64,000 nt of DNA from Apoderus coryli (lineage: Eukaryota > Arthropoda > Insecta > Coleoptera > Attelabidae). Every line of letters starts with the position of its first letter. Position 1 is the stretch's first letter. Below the pieces are notes generated by a model. That model was not told where the DNA came from and ran no database searches. It saw nothing but the letters and a program-made list of their open reading frames with translations. Where the stretch lies: positions 3,472,001 through 3,536,000 of the forward strand of contig OU452198.1 in assembly GCA_911728435.2 (NCBI GenBank), written 5' to 3'. This document shows positions 22,653 to 33,984 of this stretch, piece by piece. Both the position numbers and the translations under genes were made by a program.

Positions 22653-24956
22653 AGCTCTCCATATCATATAATATGTAATATACGAGTATATATGGAGACT
22701 ATTAGTTTGATGAAAAAATTTTTTTTTTAATTTCACCGGAAATACTTGTTTTTGGTCATTTTATACATAAATAAGTAGTTTTAAAAAAATGTCTGTCTGT
22801 CTGTCTTTATCCACGAAAACGCAAAAACCGGTTAACAGATTTTAACCAAATTTGGTACAAAAATACTATTGGACATGGCAAGGAGCTGATTAGATTTTGG
22901 GAAACATTGAGCGCAGGCAAAGGGTTTAAAAGAGGGCTCAAAAATTAAAAAAAATCATAGTTCTTAAACTTATCCGAAATACTGCATAATTTTTTACGCA
23001 TTTAATTGAATATAACCTAAAATATTGAACATAAAATATTAGACCACATTGGCGTTCGAAAATAGTGTAAAAAAGATTTAAAAAAAAAACGTATTTCTTA
23101 AAAATAGCAGAAATATTAACTAGTTATTTATAGTTTTGATAGAATATAACCTATAAAATGTGTCATGAATAACTTACTTTCATAGGCGTTCGTAAATAGT
23201 GGAAAAGGGGTCAAAACATAAAAAATATATATTTCCTAAACTTATTCGAAATATGGAATAATTTTTCATAGTTGTGATACAATATAAGCTAAAAAATATT
23301 CCATAAAAGAATTGGTTCACACAGGCGTTCGAAAATAGTTTAAAAAAAGGGTCAAAAACGAAAAAAAAAAATGTTTCTCAAATATACCAGAAAAATTGGC
23401 TAATTATATATAGCTTTGATATAAGATAACCTAAAAAAATGCAGCATAAAATTTGTATTTACATAGGCGTTCGTAAATAGTAGAGAAAGGGGTAAAATAA
23501 AAAAAAATTAAAATGTAAAATTTTTTATATTTAACTAGATGAATGAATTGGTGTTAAAAATACACGACAAAAATTAATGTACCGTAGGCGTCCGTGAAAA
23601 TTCTATAAAAGGGTCAGAAAAAATTTGTATCCGTGATAACTCAAAAATCACTTAACGGATTTTAACCAAATTTGATACGTTAATACTACAGGATATTTAT
23701 AGGTGGTGATTAACATTGAGCGTAGGCAAGGGGTTTAAAAGAGGGTTCAAAAATTTAAAAAATCATAGTTCTTAAACTTATCCGAAATATTGAATAATTT
23801 TTCATAATTGTGATAGAATATAACCTAAAAAATGTTACATAAAAGAATTGGTTCACACAGGCGTTCGAAAATAGTCTATATACCAGAAAAATTGGCTAAT
23901 TATATATAGCTTTGATATAGGATAACCTAAAAAATGCAGCATAAAATCTTTATTTACACAGGCGTGCGTAGATAAAATTAAAAAAAATTAAATGTAACAA
24001 TTTTTATAATTAATTAGTTGAATAGGTTTTAAAAATACACGACAAAAATTAATGTACCATAGGCGTCCGTGAAAATCCTATAAAAGGGTCACAAAAAATT
24101 GGTATCTGTGATAACTCAAAAACCACTTTTTAACGGATTTTAACCACATTTGGTACGAAAATACTACAGGATATTTATGGGTGGTGATTAACATTGAGCG
24201 TAGGTAAGGGGTTTAAAAGAGCGTTCAAAAATTTAAAAAATTATAGGTCTTAAACTTTTTTTTGTGCGTTTAATTAAACATAACCTAAAATATTTAACCT
24301 AAACAATTAGACCACATTGACATTCGAAAAAAGTGTAAAATGGGGTAAAAAGGTTAGAAAAAACGAATTTCTTAAACATAGCAGAAATATTGACTAGTGA
24401 TTTATAGCTTTGATAGAATTTAACCTAAAAAATGTGTTATAAATAACTTATTTTCACAGGCGTTCGTAAATAGTGTAAAAGGGGTCAAAATAAAAACATA
24501 TATAGGTACTTCCTAAGCTTATTCGCAATTCGGAATAATTTTTCGTAGTTGTGATAGAATATAACCTAAAAAATGTTACATAAATGAACTGGTCCACACA
24601 GGCGTTCGAAAAAGGGTCAAAAACGAAAAACAAATGTTTTTCCAAATATAACCGAAAAATTGGCTAATTATATATAGCTTTGATATAAGATAACCTAGAA
24701 AAGGAGGCAAAATAATTTTTTTAATAAAACTAAAAAAAAATCAATTACTTATTTTGCGTACAAGAACTTGGCCTAGAAGATCTGAAATATAAAATATGTA
24801 CGTATAAATAGTGCGTCCAAAGAGAAGAAAAATGAACAAAACCCGATACTTAAAAAAATAGCTTACTTATTAAATTTAGATAAATAACAAAACGGTCATA
24901 AAATTATTACTATTACACTTAAATATGGAGAACTATTCGTGCCTCGAGGGCAACAG
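22653..24956 (+). mobile_element. HINE/DINE-1-like element, copy 3
   Basis: Same head (AGCTCTCCATAT, then a GTCT run at about 22793-22806), same core monomers and same end (ATATGGAGAACT with one mismatch, CTCGAGGGCAACAG to 24956). The core is more rearranged than copy 2, with partial deletions near 23875-23885 and 24250. Confidence 0.75.
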
Positions 24957-24959
24957 TTT

Positions 24960-25228
24960 ATTTTAATTTTTGAACCCTCTTTTAAACCCCGTGCCTACGC
25001 TCAATGTTTCCCAAAATCTAATCAGCTCCTTGCCATGTTCAATAGTATTTTTGTACTAAATTTGATTAAAATCTGTTTAGCGGTTTTTGCGTTTTTTTAA
25101 AACTACTTTTATGTATAAAATGACCAAAAACAAGTATTTCCGGTGAAATTAAAAACAATTTTTTTTTCATGAAACTAATAGTCTCCATATATATATTACA
25201 TAATATATGATATGGAGAGCTAAAAATT
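24960..25228 (-). mobile_element. HINE head fragment, inverted
   Basis: Reverse complement of the HINE 5' 260 bp, ending in the complement of the AGCTCTCCATATCATAT start at about 25205-25222. The GTCT run has been lost. It abuts the 3' end of copy 3, so copy 3 plus this piece form a large foldback. Confidence 0.75.
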
Positions 25229-25790
25229 ATCAAAAATTGTGTCCTGCTCTTACTCTCGATCTGAACAATTAAAGTTCGTAAATTTAAACATAAGGTGAAT
25301 AACCTGTTATCTCCGAGGTTATCTCCAACTACACGTTTATCCTGTCGGAAACGTAATAGTATTGTAAAACATCATGAGGGTTAATGTAAGCCACTGGTTT
25401 CCTAGGGCAATCACGAAAACCGTGATACACAAATCTAAGATCGCGTAAGTAAAAGTAAAAAAAAAAATTTTCATGTCTCGCGTTGTTCTATGTATAATAA
25501 TAGGTATAAGCACGGTTAAAATGTGTATAGTTAATATTCGATGGTATAAGTAGGGTTACCAGACCTCCTATTTTTAATATGAAACTCATATATTTTAACT
25601 CTTTCTCATATCTCCTATTAGCATGCTCAATATGACACTATTTCTCAAATATTTTCATTAATATCCTACCCTAGTTGCACGTACTACGGTAACACTAAAT
25701 TTTGATATTTCCTGCTGTAATGATTTTTATGATTAAGCTTTAACAGACCTTAAATTATTATCAGAATGCCGCAGTTGTTTGAAATGAGAT
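25229..25790. other. intergenic, no gene recognised
   Basis: No repeat ends or coding signal recognised. Confidence 0.3.
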
Positions 25791-25794
25791 GAGA

Positions 25795-26925
25795 GATGGA
25801 CAGTAGAGTGCAGTATATACTGATTTCAGTAAGGTAAGGCGTTCGACAAGAGAGATCACAGGATTCTTGTTCGTCGCCTCATTGAGATCGGGTTGCCTTC
25901 TTTGCTAGTGAGATGGATATGGTCGTATATTACACAACGTACACAGTCTGTGTTTGTTAACAATTATGAATCCGCCTCATTCAGTGTCCCTTCTGGGGTA
26001 CCTCAGGGAAGTCACTTAGGCCCACTTCTGTTTATTCTGTACATAAATGATATAAAATATTGTTTTGGGTACTCTGAATTTGAGCTTTTTGCGGCCGATT
26101 TAAAGATTTATTTTCCAATAACTTCACTGAGTGACTGTCAGAGGTTGCAAAACGATTTAAATAATCTGTTCGAATATTGTTCCCAAAGGAGTTTGTTTTT
26201 GAATCTCGAAAAGTGCTTTTCTCTTAGTTTTACTCGAAACAGGGAGGGTTTTAAATACGAATATAAATTAGATAATTTTATACTAGAACGGGTATCAGAG
26301 AGAAAGGATCTAGGTGTAATCATGGACTCGAAAATGCTGTTTAAGAATCACATAGAAAAACTAATCAACTCTTCGAGTAAATTGCTTGGTTTCGTGGTGA
26401 GAAATAGCAAATCCTTTAAGCATCCTAAAACTTTATTTAAGTTATACTATGCATTTGTACATAGCAAGTTGACTTTTGCTACAACAGTCTGGATAATTCT
26501 GCAAAGAGGTAATTATGAACCTATTATGCACAGGTATAGTATGTTGTCATTGGAAAACAGAAGAAAGGTGTCCGATCTGATATTTGTGTTTAAAATTCTG
26601 AATGGATGTTTGGATTCTCCATCAATATATGACATTGAATTGAATGAACCTGCGCGTATGTTGAGGTCACATGAAATCTTTGCAATTCCTTTTAGAAGAA
26701 CAAACTCGGGAAAGAATTCGCCTATCTGTTGCATTTTGCGAACATGTAATTTGTATCGTGCTGACATAGACTTGTTTGACATATCCTTGGCTCGGTTTAA
26801 GTCGTTTGTGAGGGGTCTGTTCATGTAGGTGGTTTTTTGTTTTGTTTTTCTCTTTATTGGGTAGTATTGTGTTTATTTAATGTAATATTTAGGCTTAAGT
26901 AAATAAATTTTTCATTTTATGTATA
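25795..26925 (+). pseudogene. 5'-truncated non-LTR retrotransposon, RT with altered catalytic box
   Basis: Coding starts inside RT motif A (TDFS.AFDKRDHRIL, with one small frameshift near 25835) and runs open from 25893 to 26828. It contains GVPQGSHLGPLLFILYIND (motif B/C approach), ELFAADLKIYF, VSERKDLGVIMDSKMLF and thumb motifs. The catalytic box is FAAD where active RTs have FADD, so the first Asp is lost (GCC at the position). The C-terminus reads DISLARFKSFVRGLF. A short AT-rich 3' UTR with AATAAA-like tracts follows to about 26925. It is Jockey-like. The 311-codon frame is long, but the element is 5' truncated and catalytically altered. Confidence 0.8.
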
Positions 26926-26955
26926 TTTTAAATTATTTTTTTCTTTTGATAAATA

Positions 26956-28286
26956 CGAGGTCTGTTCAAAAAGTACCCGGAATTCTCATTTTTCTAAAAA
27001 AATATTTATTTATTCGTCTACATCTATATGGTCCCCTTCAAAGTAATCCCCCCTAGATATAATACACTTATGCCAGCGTTTTTTCCAGTCTTCGAAACAC
27101 CCTTGATAGTCACTTTTTGTAATGCTCTGTAGCACTCTCAGCGATTCTGCCTTTATCTCTTCAATCGATGAAAAACGCTGTCCTTTCATGGGTCTCTTCA
27201 ACTTTGGGAACAGGAAAAAATCACACGGAGCGATATCTGGTGAATGAGGAGGTTGGGGCATGATTAAAGTCTTGTTTTTAGACAAAAAATCACGAATAAG
27301 CAACGATGAATGAGCAGGTGCGTTATCGTGGTGCAAAACCCATGAATTGTTTTTCCATAAATCGGGGCGTTTTTTTCGAATTGCTTCACGCAAACGTCGC
27401 ATTACTTCAAGGTAATACTCCTTATTGACGGTTTGACCTTTTGGCAAGAATTCTTTATGCACTATGCCATTATAATCGAAGAAAACAGTAAGCAAAACCT
27501 TGACATTTGATCGAACTTGACGTGCTTTTTTCACTCTTGGTGACGTTGAGTGCTTCCACGTGGACGATTGTGCTTTTGTTTCGACATCATAACCGTACAC
27601 CCATGTTTCATCACCAGTTATGACCCTTTCAAGTAAATTTGGATCGTCGTTGACGTCGTTTAACAGCTCCTGAGCGATGGTAATGCGTTTGTTTTTTTGA
27701 TCAAAATTCAGCAGTTTTGGAACGAATTTTGCTGCCACTCGTTTCATGCCCAAAACCTTTGAAAAAATATGATGGCATGAGCCAACTGATATGCCAACTT
27801 CATCAGCAACTTCTCTAATTGTGATTCGGCGATCATCCATAATCATTTTTTCCACTTTTCCCACATTCTCATCGATTATTGACGTGCTGGGTCGACCGGA
27901 GCGTTCGTCGTCTTCAACGTCTTCGCGGTCATCTTGGAAACTCTTATACCACTCGTAAACACTTGTTTTTTTCATAGCAGACTCACCGTAGGCTCTCTGT
28001 AACATTTCGCACACTTGGTTACACTTTATTTCATTTTTCACGCAAAATTTAATACAAATTCTTTGACTCTTCAATTCTTCCATTGTTTAAACTAACAAAA
28101 ATCGCCGAGCTCAAAAAAACACGTCTACACCAGCCGCTACAAGACAGAATGTAAACAATGAATACAGCTGAAAATTTCACCATACATTAGGGACATGTGT
28201 ACCAACACAATAAAAAAAAATTTGACCGCCGGACTCTCCAGACGCGCGCAATTCAAAAATTCCGGAAACTTTTTGAACAGACCTCG
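26956..28286 (-). mobile_element. complete mariner transposon
   Basis: A 1331-bp element with TA duplicated at 26954-26955 and 28287-28288. The ends CGAGGTCTGTTCAAAAAGT are inverted repeats, matching over about 29 bp with two differences. It holds a single intact transposase ORF on the minus strand. Size, ends and TA target are all canonical for mariner. The preserved ORF and near-identical ends suggest a fairly recent insertion. Confidence 0.95.
27010..28083 (-). CDS. mariner transposase, intact 357 aa
   Basis: The start is ATG at 28081-28083, the first in frame, about 200 bp inside the right end. Residues 1-110 form the paired helix-turn-helix DNA-binding region (RICIKFCVKNEIKCNQVCEM; second HTH around ITIREVADEVGISVGSCHHI). 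The linker KFVPKLL stands where mariners carry the WVPHEL motif. The catalytic domain has the full D,D34D triad: VITGDETWVYGYD, VLHHDNAPAHSS and PPHSPDIAPCDFFLFPKLK, with exactly 34 residues between the second and third Asp. Length is typical (about 345-360). It cuts and pastes its own element at TA dinucleotides in the nucleus. Nothing in the reading frame indicates inactivation. Confidence 0.93.
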   Translation of the reverse strand: MEELKSQRICIKFCVKNEIKCNQVCEMLQRAYGESAMKKTSVYEWYKSFQDDREDVEDDERSGRPSTSIIDENVGKVEKMIMDDRRITIREVADEVGISVGSCHHIFSKVLGMKRVAAKFVPKLLNFDQKNKRITIAQELLNDVNDDPNLLERVITGDETWVYGYDVETKAQSSTWKHSTSPRVKKARQVRSNVKVLLTVFFDYNGIVHKEFLPKGQTVNKEYYLEVMRRLREAIRKKRPDLWKNNSWVLHHDNAPAHSSLLIRDFLSKNKTLIMPQPPHSPDIAPCDFFLFPKLKRPMKGQRFSSIEEIKAESLRVLQSITKSDYQGCFEDWKKRWHKCIISRGDYFEGDHIDVDE

Positions 28287-28288
28287 TA

Positions 28289-28980
28289 CATTCGTCAGAA
28301 GCTTGTATTATATTGTGAATACTGTTGTGGATTCTTTTGTAATCTGTTTGTATTCCTAATGGTAAATAAATAAACAAATACCAAAAAACAAATTAATTGT
28401 TAAAAGGTTTTAAACTGTCTTCCTATGTCATCGTTTCTTTGTATTACAGTATTTAACATTTCAGTTTGGTTTAATAATCATATTATTTTGTGTAGATACA
28501 TATTTCTAGGTTTAGGTACATGATTCATGTAAAATTGCAATAATGTCGCAGTGCGTGTATTTTTTCTTTAATTTGGAGTTATGTGCTAATGAATGAAATT
28601 TACGTGTAATTTAATTATACCTAAAATAGAATAAAGAGTTTATTTTTCAATTTGTATTCATTCAAAAATTTAGGTATTTTGTAAAATTCTCATATATTTT
28701 TGAACTTCATATATCTGGCAACCCTAGGTATAAGCAAGATCTAGTTAGTTGCTAAAAGGTGAATGAATGAATACCTTACCTCTATACTTATATCTCATAG
28801 CTGCATAGCATTCGTGTTCGCCAGGTGCGAGAGTGCATATAATAATGCAATGTCAATGTTTCTAGTTTTTAACAAGGAAAAAAATGCAATACCTACCTAC
28901 CTAGGAAGACCGGTATGCCTCTGCACACTGTTTATTATTTCATATCCACAGGATCTTGTGGTAATTAATTCAAATTAATT
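28289..28980. other. intergenic; possible retrotransposon tail
   Basis: At about 28360-28385, GGTAAATAAATAAACAAATACC resembles a non-LTR 3' tail; it may be the displaced tail of the element before the mariner, but I cannot prove it. The remainder holds nothing I recognise. Confidence 0.3.
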
Positions 28981-29084
28981 TTTATACAGTGTGTCCACAG
29001 ATTGAGGGCAAGGAAGTTGTAAATAACAAAAAGGTTTTGAGTGGAAATTTGACCTTTTGGCTTGCCTTTTCGGGATAAAACTAA

Positions 29085-29545
29085 GAAATATTTTTAAATA
29101 AATGTTGAAGACTGAGGATTAATTTTTAATTCCAATATAGCACCTGTGACTTGGAGCAAAGATAATTCCCGCTGAGGATGGAAATGACGGACGAAATTTG
29201 TTGTGGATCATAGCAACAGCTTGTCTGATCATCTCAAACGTATTTTATTTCTCTGGTATGACCGAAAGTATTTTTAAATAAATGATGAAGACTGAGAAGT
29301 TATTCCTATTTCCAATTTAGCACCAGTGACTTGGAGCAAAGGTAAATTCCTGCTGATGATGGAAATGATGATCGAAATTTGCTCTGGATCATAGCAACAG
29401 CTTGCCCGGGCATCCTAAACGTATTTTATTTTTCTTGGATGACCCAAAGTATTTTAAAATAAATGTTGAAAATTGATTTAACCCCAGTGACTTGGAGCAA
29501 AGATAATTACTGCTGAAGATGCAAATGAGGGTCGAAAATACTTTT
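29085..29545. repeat. tandem repeat, about 182-bp period, 2.5 copies
   Basis: The block TTTTTAAATAAATG.TGAAGAC starts near 29090, 29271 and 29452. Each copy contains GTGACTTGGAGCAAAG and a TGGATCATAGCAACAGCTTG stretch. Copies have diverged by roughly 10-15 percent. No ORF. Confidence 0.8.
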
Positions 29546-29754
29546 AAAGTAAGATAACAAATAATAATAATAAATAATCGGCTAAATACAATAAAAATAT
29601 AATATAAAATTATTAATAAATGCGCTAATATTATAATAATAATAATATTATAAAATCAATCAGATTAATTACATAATATAACCAGCATCTTACTTATAAT
29701 GAAAATAAACTTTTATACGATACTTATTCTTAAATTAATTTTTGCAATATTAAT

Positions 29755-30885
29755 ATTAAAGCCTTTATTTTTAAATGGGCGAAGTCTAACCAAAGGCCAA
29801 TCATATTCAACCCATTACACAAAGTAAACGTAAAAAAAGAAAAGAAGAAAGAAACAAAATAAAATAATATAAAGTAAACTACAAATAATTCAAAATAATA
29901 TAAACATAAAATAATAATACAATAATAAATCTCATTGACATGAAAGTAAATGTTCCGTTAACCAGTGTCTAGTTGAACAAAGTTACAGTTACAGAGTGAA
30001 ACTTCTTAGAAACCTGGCTGTTCTATACAGGGGCATTGTGAGCTTATTTTGGTTCCGCAGATTGAGAGTGTGGATCGTCTGACGAAACACAAGCTTAGTA
30101 CTCAAATAAGGTGCTACAAAAGTGTGAATAACGCGTTTAACACTACACATAAACAGATATTTAAAAATATCACCCATCTTCAGCCAACGCAATGATCGAA
30201 ATGAGGGTGTCACGTGATCAAACCTTCTCAGCCCACACACCAGCCGGCAATAAGAGTTCTGAACTCTTGCAGAAACACATGTGGTGCCATAGGAAATCCT
30301 CGAGCCTACTAATGACTGACCGAGATTTTTTTTAATTTTTGTTGTCAGGAATTTCCTACCAGCATATAGCAACTTCAACTGAATATAACATTGCTGAGTT
30401 ACGTTAGACATGTTTTTCAAAACGTAGGCTCTCGACAAAAGGTATTCGAACTTGATTTATGAATATTGTTAAGCTTTTTGTCAAATTATTCCTCTTCCTT
30501 TTAGAACCAAAAACCATAATTTTCGACTTAGTCGGAATCAATCGCAAGCTGTGAGTAGTTGCATATTCGGATATGGAGCTCAAGTCGCTATTAATTCTAT
30601 GAGCAGCAGCCCCGGCTGCTCTCATTCAAAATGATAATAGCGTTGTGTATCATCTGCAACGAATTGCGCTTCGCAATGCTTAACAAAAGTGGAGCAAGAA
30701 CGGAGCCCTGAGGGACTCCCGACTGTACATGCAATACTGAGGACCACTGAGAATCACCCACAACTTGCTCATGGCGATCACTTAAATAGGAAGCGATGAA
30801 TTCTGACGATATTGAACCAAAACCGACATAGCAACCAGCAGTCCATGATTAATTGTATCAAATGCCTTGGCAAAATATAATATAA
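29755..30885 (-). pseudogene. non-LTR retrotransposon relic with shared (ATT)n 3' end
   Basis: Read leftward from about 30885: FAKAFDTINHGLL (motif A), YLSDRHEQVVG, GVPQGSVLAPLLL (motif B), FVADDTQRYYHF (catalytic box), INSDLSSISEYATTHSLRL, then from 30438 a thumb/C-terminal part (VGSRISYGTTCVSARVQNSY, HTLNLRNQNKLTMPLYRTAR). At least four frameshifts. The 3' UTR (about 29920-29755) ends in the same CATTTAAAAATAAAGGCTTT motif and AAT-rich tail as the fragment at 15.3 kb, so both belong to one family. Confidence 0.8.
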
Positions 30886-31546
30886 AATAACTGTCAACAA
30901 CAAGGCCCAGAAACTTCAAAGAAGAAACGACGTTAATAGTGGAATTATTAAGTTCAAAAGACTGCAGCGCACCTTTACTTATATGACACAGATTTAGTTT
31001 TCGCAGTGTTCAAGCACAACAGGTTAGAGTCACACCATGATTTGATGGTGATTAAGTCTTTGGATATGGTACTATGAAGAGCCACACTATCCGTGCCGCA
31101 CCAAGTGAAACTAGTATCATCAGCAAAGAGACATACTTTACCGCTGATGTCTAGGCACGTAATGTCGTTGATAAATAGCAAAAACAAAATAGGACGCAAC
31201 ACCGAACCCTGTGGAACTCCACAATACATCGGCCTGCAAGAAGACACAGCCGCATTGACCCTCACACATTGACTTCTGTTGCTAAGGTACAACTTAAACC
31301 ATCCCAGTGGAACCCCCCGAATTCCGTAGTGCTGTTATGACTTGCACAGTCGAATGCTTTGGAGAAATCACAGAAAATTGATGCTGTAAAGTGAAGATTG
31401 TTCAAGTTGGAGTAAACATTGTTGAAGACGGAGAATATAGCATCATTAGTGCATTTGTTAGCTAAAAATCCAAATTGGTGGCTAGTTAATAAGTACTTCA
31501 TATTTGTGCAGAAATGATAGAAGTCTCCTTTTAACCAGTCTTTCAA
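30886..31546 (-). pseudogene. second non-LTR RT fragment, same strand
   Basis: Minus-strand frames give HQFGFLANKCTNDAIFSVFN, ASIFCDFSKAFDCASH (motif A), LSNRSQCVRVNAAVSS, CGVPQGSVLRPILFLLFIND (motif B), VCLFADDTSFTWCG (intact FADD box) and NTAKTKSVSYK, then in a new frame NSTINVVSSLKFLGLVVD. It stops abruptly where the different RT relic begins, so two unrelated truncated elements lie head to tail. The family is of the kind also seen at 34.0 kb and 50.7 kb (ADDTSF). Confidence 0.8.
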
Positions 31547-31559
31547 TGATGAGTATTTG

Positions 31560-32185
31560 AAGTATAAATTTAACCTTGGTTTTGTTAAATCCTCAGCTAA
31601 ATCCAGTTAAGTAGTTTCCTCAGCCCAAAGTTTCATACGCTTAAGTAGCACTCGACTGTAGCTATTTCCTATCCTCTTGCAGGATCATCGGAGAAATTTT
31701 TCGTAATAGCTAAAAGCCTGCGATTTTTCTCCCGAGTGTTCTCCTTGAAAATCAAATCGTAGTTTAACTGAGTTTCTCTCCAATACATACATGCAAGTTC
31801 ATAACAGAAATTCAACCTCTTCATATAAACAATTAACTGGAGTATTATCTAAATTCGACTATGCCCGCCTATGAATATTCGTATAAAGCAATCGTTGTTG
31901 TGATGTGATAGTCTGCCTCACAATAATTAATTGATGGATAACTACAAAGTTTCACTTAAAGTACTGGCGTTGTGTTTGATTGAAAAATAATTTACAATTT
32001 GTTGAACAATTACATATTGTTGCTTTGGCATTTATGTGTACCTATTGCTATTAACATACATAATAATCTGTGACATTTAATTTATTATTATTCAAATTAC
32101 TTAATTGAATAAGTATTAAGTATAATATGCATAACTTAGATAATTCATATACAGAGTGAATGAGCAACAGTATTATAGAGGTGTT
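31560..32185. other. intergenic, no gene recognised
   Basis: AT-rich, without a coding signal or repeat ends I can identify. Confidence 0.3.
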
Positions 32186-32189
32186 GCTT

Positions 32190-32985
32190 TTATTGGACCA
32201 GTTTTCGGTATTAGAGCTCTAACTAAGAAAACAAATAAAAACAGTTTATATTTTTCAATAGAACCATCTGGATTTGATTTAATTTTATATATCCACTTAC
32301 ATGGAATAGCTTTCCTTCCTTTAGGCAATTTATCTAAGATTCATGTTCCGTTTTCACTATGTGACTGCATTTCTCTTTCCATAGCACCTTTCCATTGATC
32401 TTTATCATTGCTTCGGATAGCTTCATCAAAACTCTCAGGCTCATTACCCTCTAAAATATTTACAGCAACTGACATTGCAAAACCTTCAAATCGGGCAGGT
32501 TTACGTAAATTTGTTCTGTCTCTTAACTTTCTTCCACTACTTTATTCACTCGTATCTTCTTCAGTTATTGTGCTTCTATTATCTTCCAAATCTTCAAAGT
32601 TTTGTTCATTTTCAGGATTTTCTATTTCTAATCTACTTTCAGAAATTTCTTCAGGTTCGTTATGTAAATGTACTGGGCTTAATCTAGTTTTAATGGTTTT
32701 TCGTCAAACGTAACATTCCGAGATCGTATAACTTCTCCAGTTTCCTGACACCAAACTCTGTAACCTTCATATCCAACAAGAATGCCTTTAGTCGCTTTCT
32801 TCTCTGGTTTTTTCCTTCTTTGTTTTGGAATATGAACATAGCATACGCGAAGATAGGTCAATTTGGGTTTCTTTTGATACCAAACTTCATATGGTGATTT
32901 ATTATTAACACCTGATATATTTAAAATGTAGGTAGCTGTTAACAGTCCTGTTCAGACAAAATGAACACTAATCTGTTGAACAACC
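32190..32985 (-). pseudogene. copia-like pol fragment (integrase end to RT start)
   Basis: Minus strand from about 32960: ATYILNISGVNNKSPYEVWY, then LTYLRVCYVHIPKQRRKKPE and KGILVGYEGYRVWCQETGEV, the C-terminal integrase region of Ty1/copia elements. The acidic linker follows, then DQWKGAMEREMQSHSENGTW and KGRKAIPCKWIYKIKSNPDG, the start of the copia RT. The text breaks off near 32190. Several frameshifts. No LTRs were seen. Confidence 0.85.
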
Positions 32986-33109
32986 AATTCTGGTTAGGGA
33001 AAGGTTTTCGCGACAGTTTGTTACTTTTTCATAAAACTAAAGGTGCCGTTAACAAAATTTTCATAGCTCGTTTAGTTGTTAAGATACAGGGCTAAATTGA
33101 AAATGTTGC

Positions 33110-33205
33110 CTTTTGCAAAAACTCTTGAGATCTGAAGAACGTGGAGGCCATGTAACAGGTCCGTTGATACCTATCCATCTTTGAGGAAATTCCAAACACA
33201 CCATT
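33110..33205 (-). pseudogene. DUF4817-type transposase scrap
   Basis: The minus strand reads FPQRWIGINGPVTWPPRSSDLKS, the stretch just before the third catalytic Asp in DUF4817-type transposases (compare WIGRGQDAPVKWPPRSPDLTP in the intact copy at 7.9 kb). Only about 30 codons remain. Confidence 0.6.
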
Positions 33206-33209
33206 ATCT

Positions 33210-33980
33210 ATATTGGGCTATTGGAAAATTTGCAGTTCGATAAACTATAGGTATGTCTGCCCAAAACATAACTCCAAAGCGTCCTCTTTTTTTTTTTCAA
33301 CTGTTGCGTTAGACCACCCTGTATTAGTTTTCTTAATGGGCAATTAGGTAGTTTACGCTATGAACATTTTTATGCTGAACAAATCAACAGTTTTAAAGCC
33401 TGGAATCAGAATTAAAAAAAAAAACATTCCAATTCAAATTTGATTGATAGATACCATGTACTTAACGCTAGACCAAAATATTATGTTATTTAGAAAAACA
33501 GTCAGCAGATAACGACAGCGTGGAATGTACACGGAAAAATAATTAAGTCGTGTTGAACACTACCGAGCAACATACAGTCATTATTACCAATGTTATTGTT
33601 GTTCAAAATATCTCTAATGCCATGAATGTTTTCAAAATAATCATTAGACTTTTATCGTTATATATAAAACTAGGTACCTACTTACTAACTAACCGTTTGT
33701 TTGTTTTTTTTTTTTATATAAATTACCGTGTTTACTGAAATAAAATATCAACACTATACAGGGTGTCCCACGGGGAAGCAAATCGATCTGTATATAGAAA
33801 ACTATATGTACTTACCTACATAGGAGAATTTGGAAAATATGGCAGTGTAACTATGGCAATCAGGTCAAATAGTTACAAGTAATTGACAATTCCGGTTATA
33901 TCGAAAATACTGTGTGGCAAACGGATTCGTAGCAGCGCGGCGTCGGTAAGGGGAATGCAGTTGTAACAAAACATGGCTGG
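33210..33980. other. intergenic with lone transposon ends
   Basis: CACCCTGTATTAG near 33317 and TACAGGGTGTCCCACGGGG near 33758 look like outer ends of CAGGGTG-type transposons, but no partner ends or coding sequence are attached. Confidence 0.35.
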
Positions 33981-33984
33981 TTTC

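Noticed and set aside
29989..31546. Treating 29.8-31.5 kb as one retrotransposon
   Set aside because: Motifs A, B and the catalytic box each occur twice, in two different sequence contexts, so two elements are juxtaposed.
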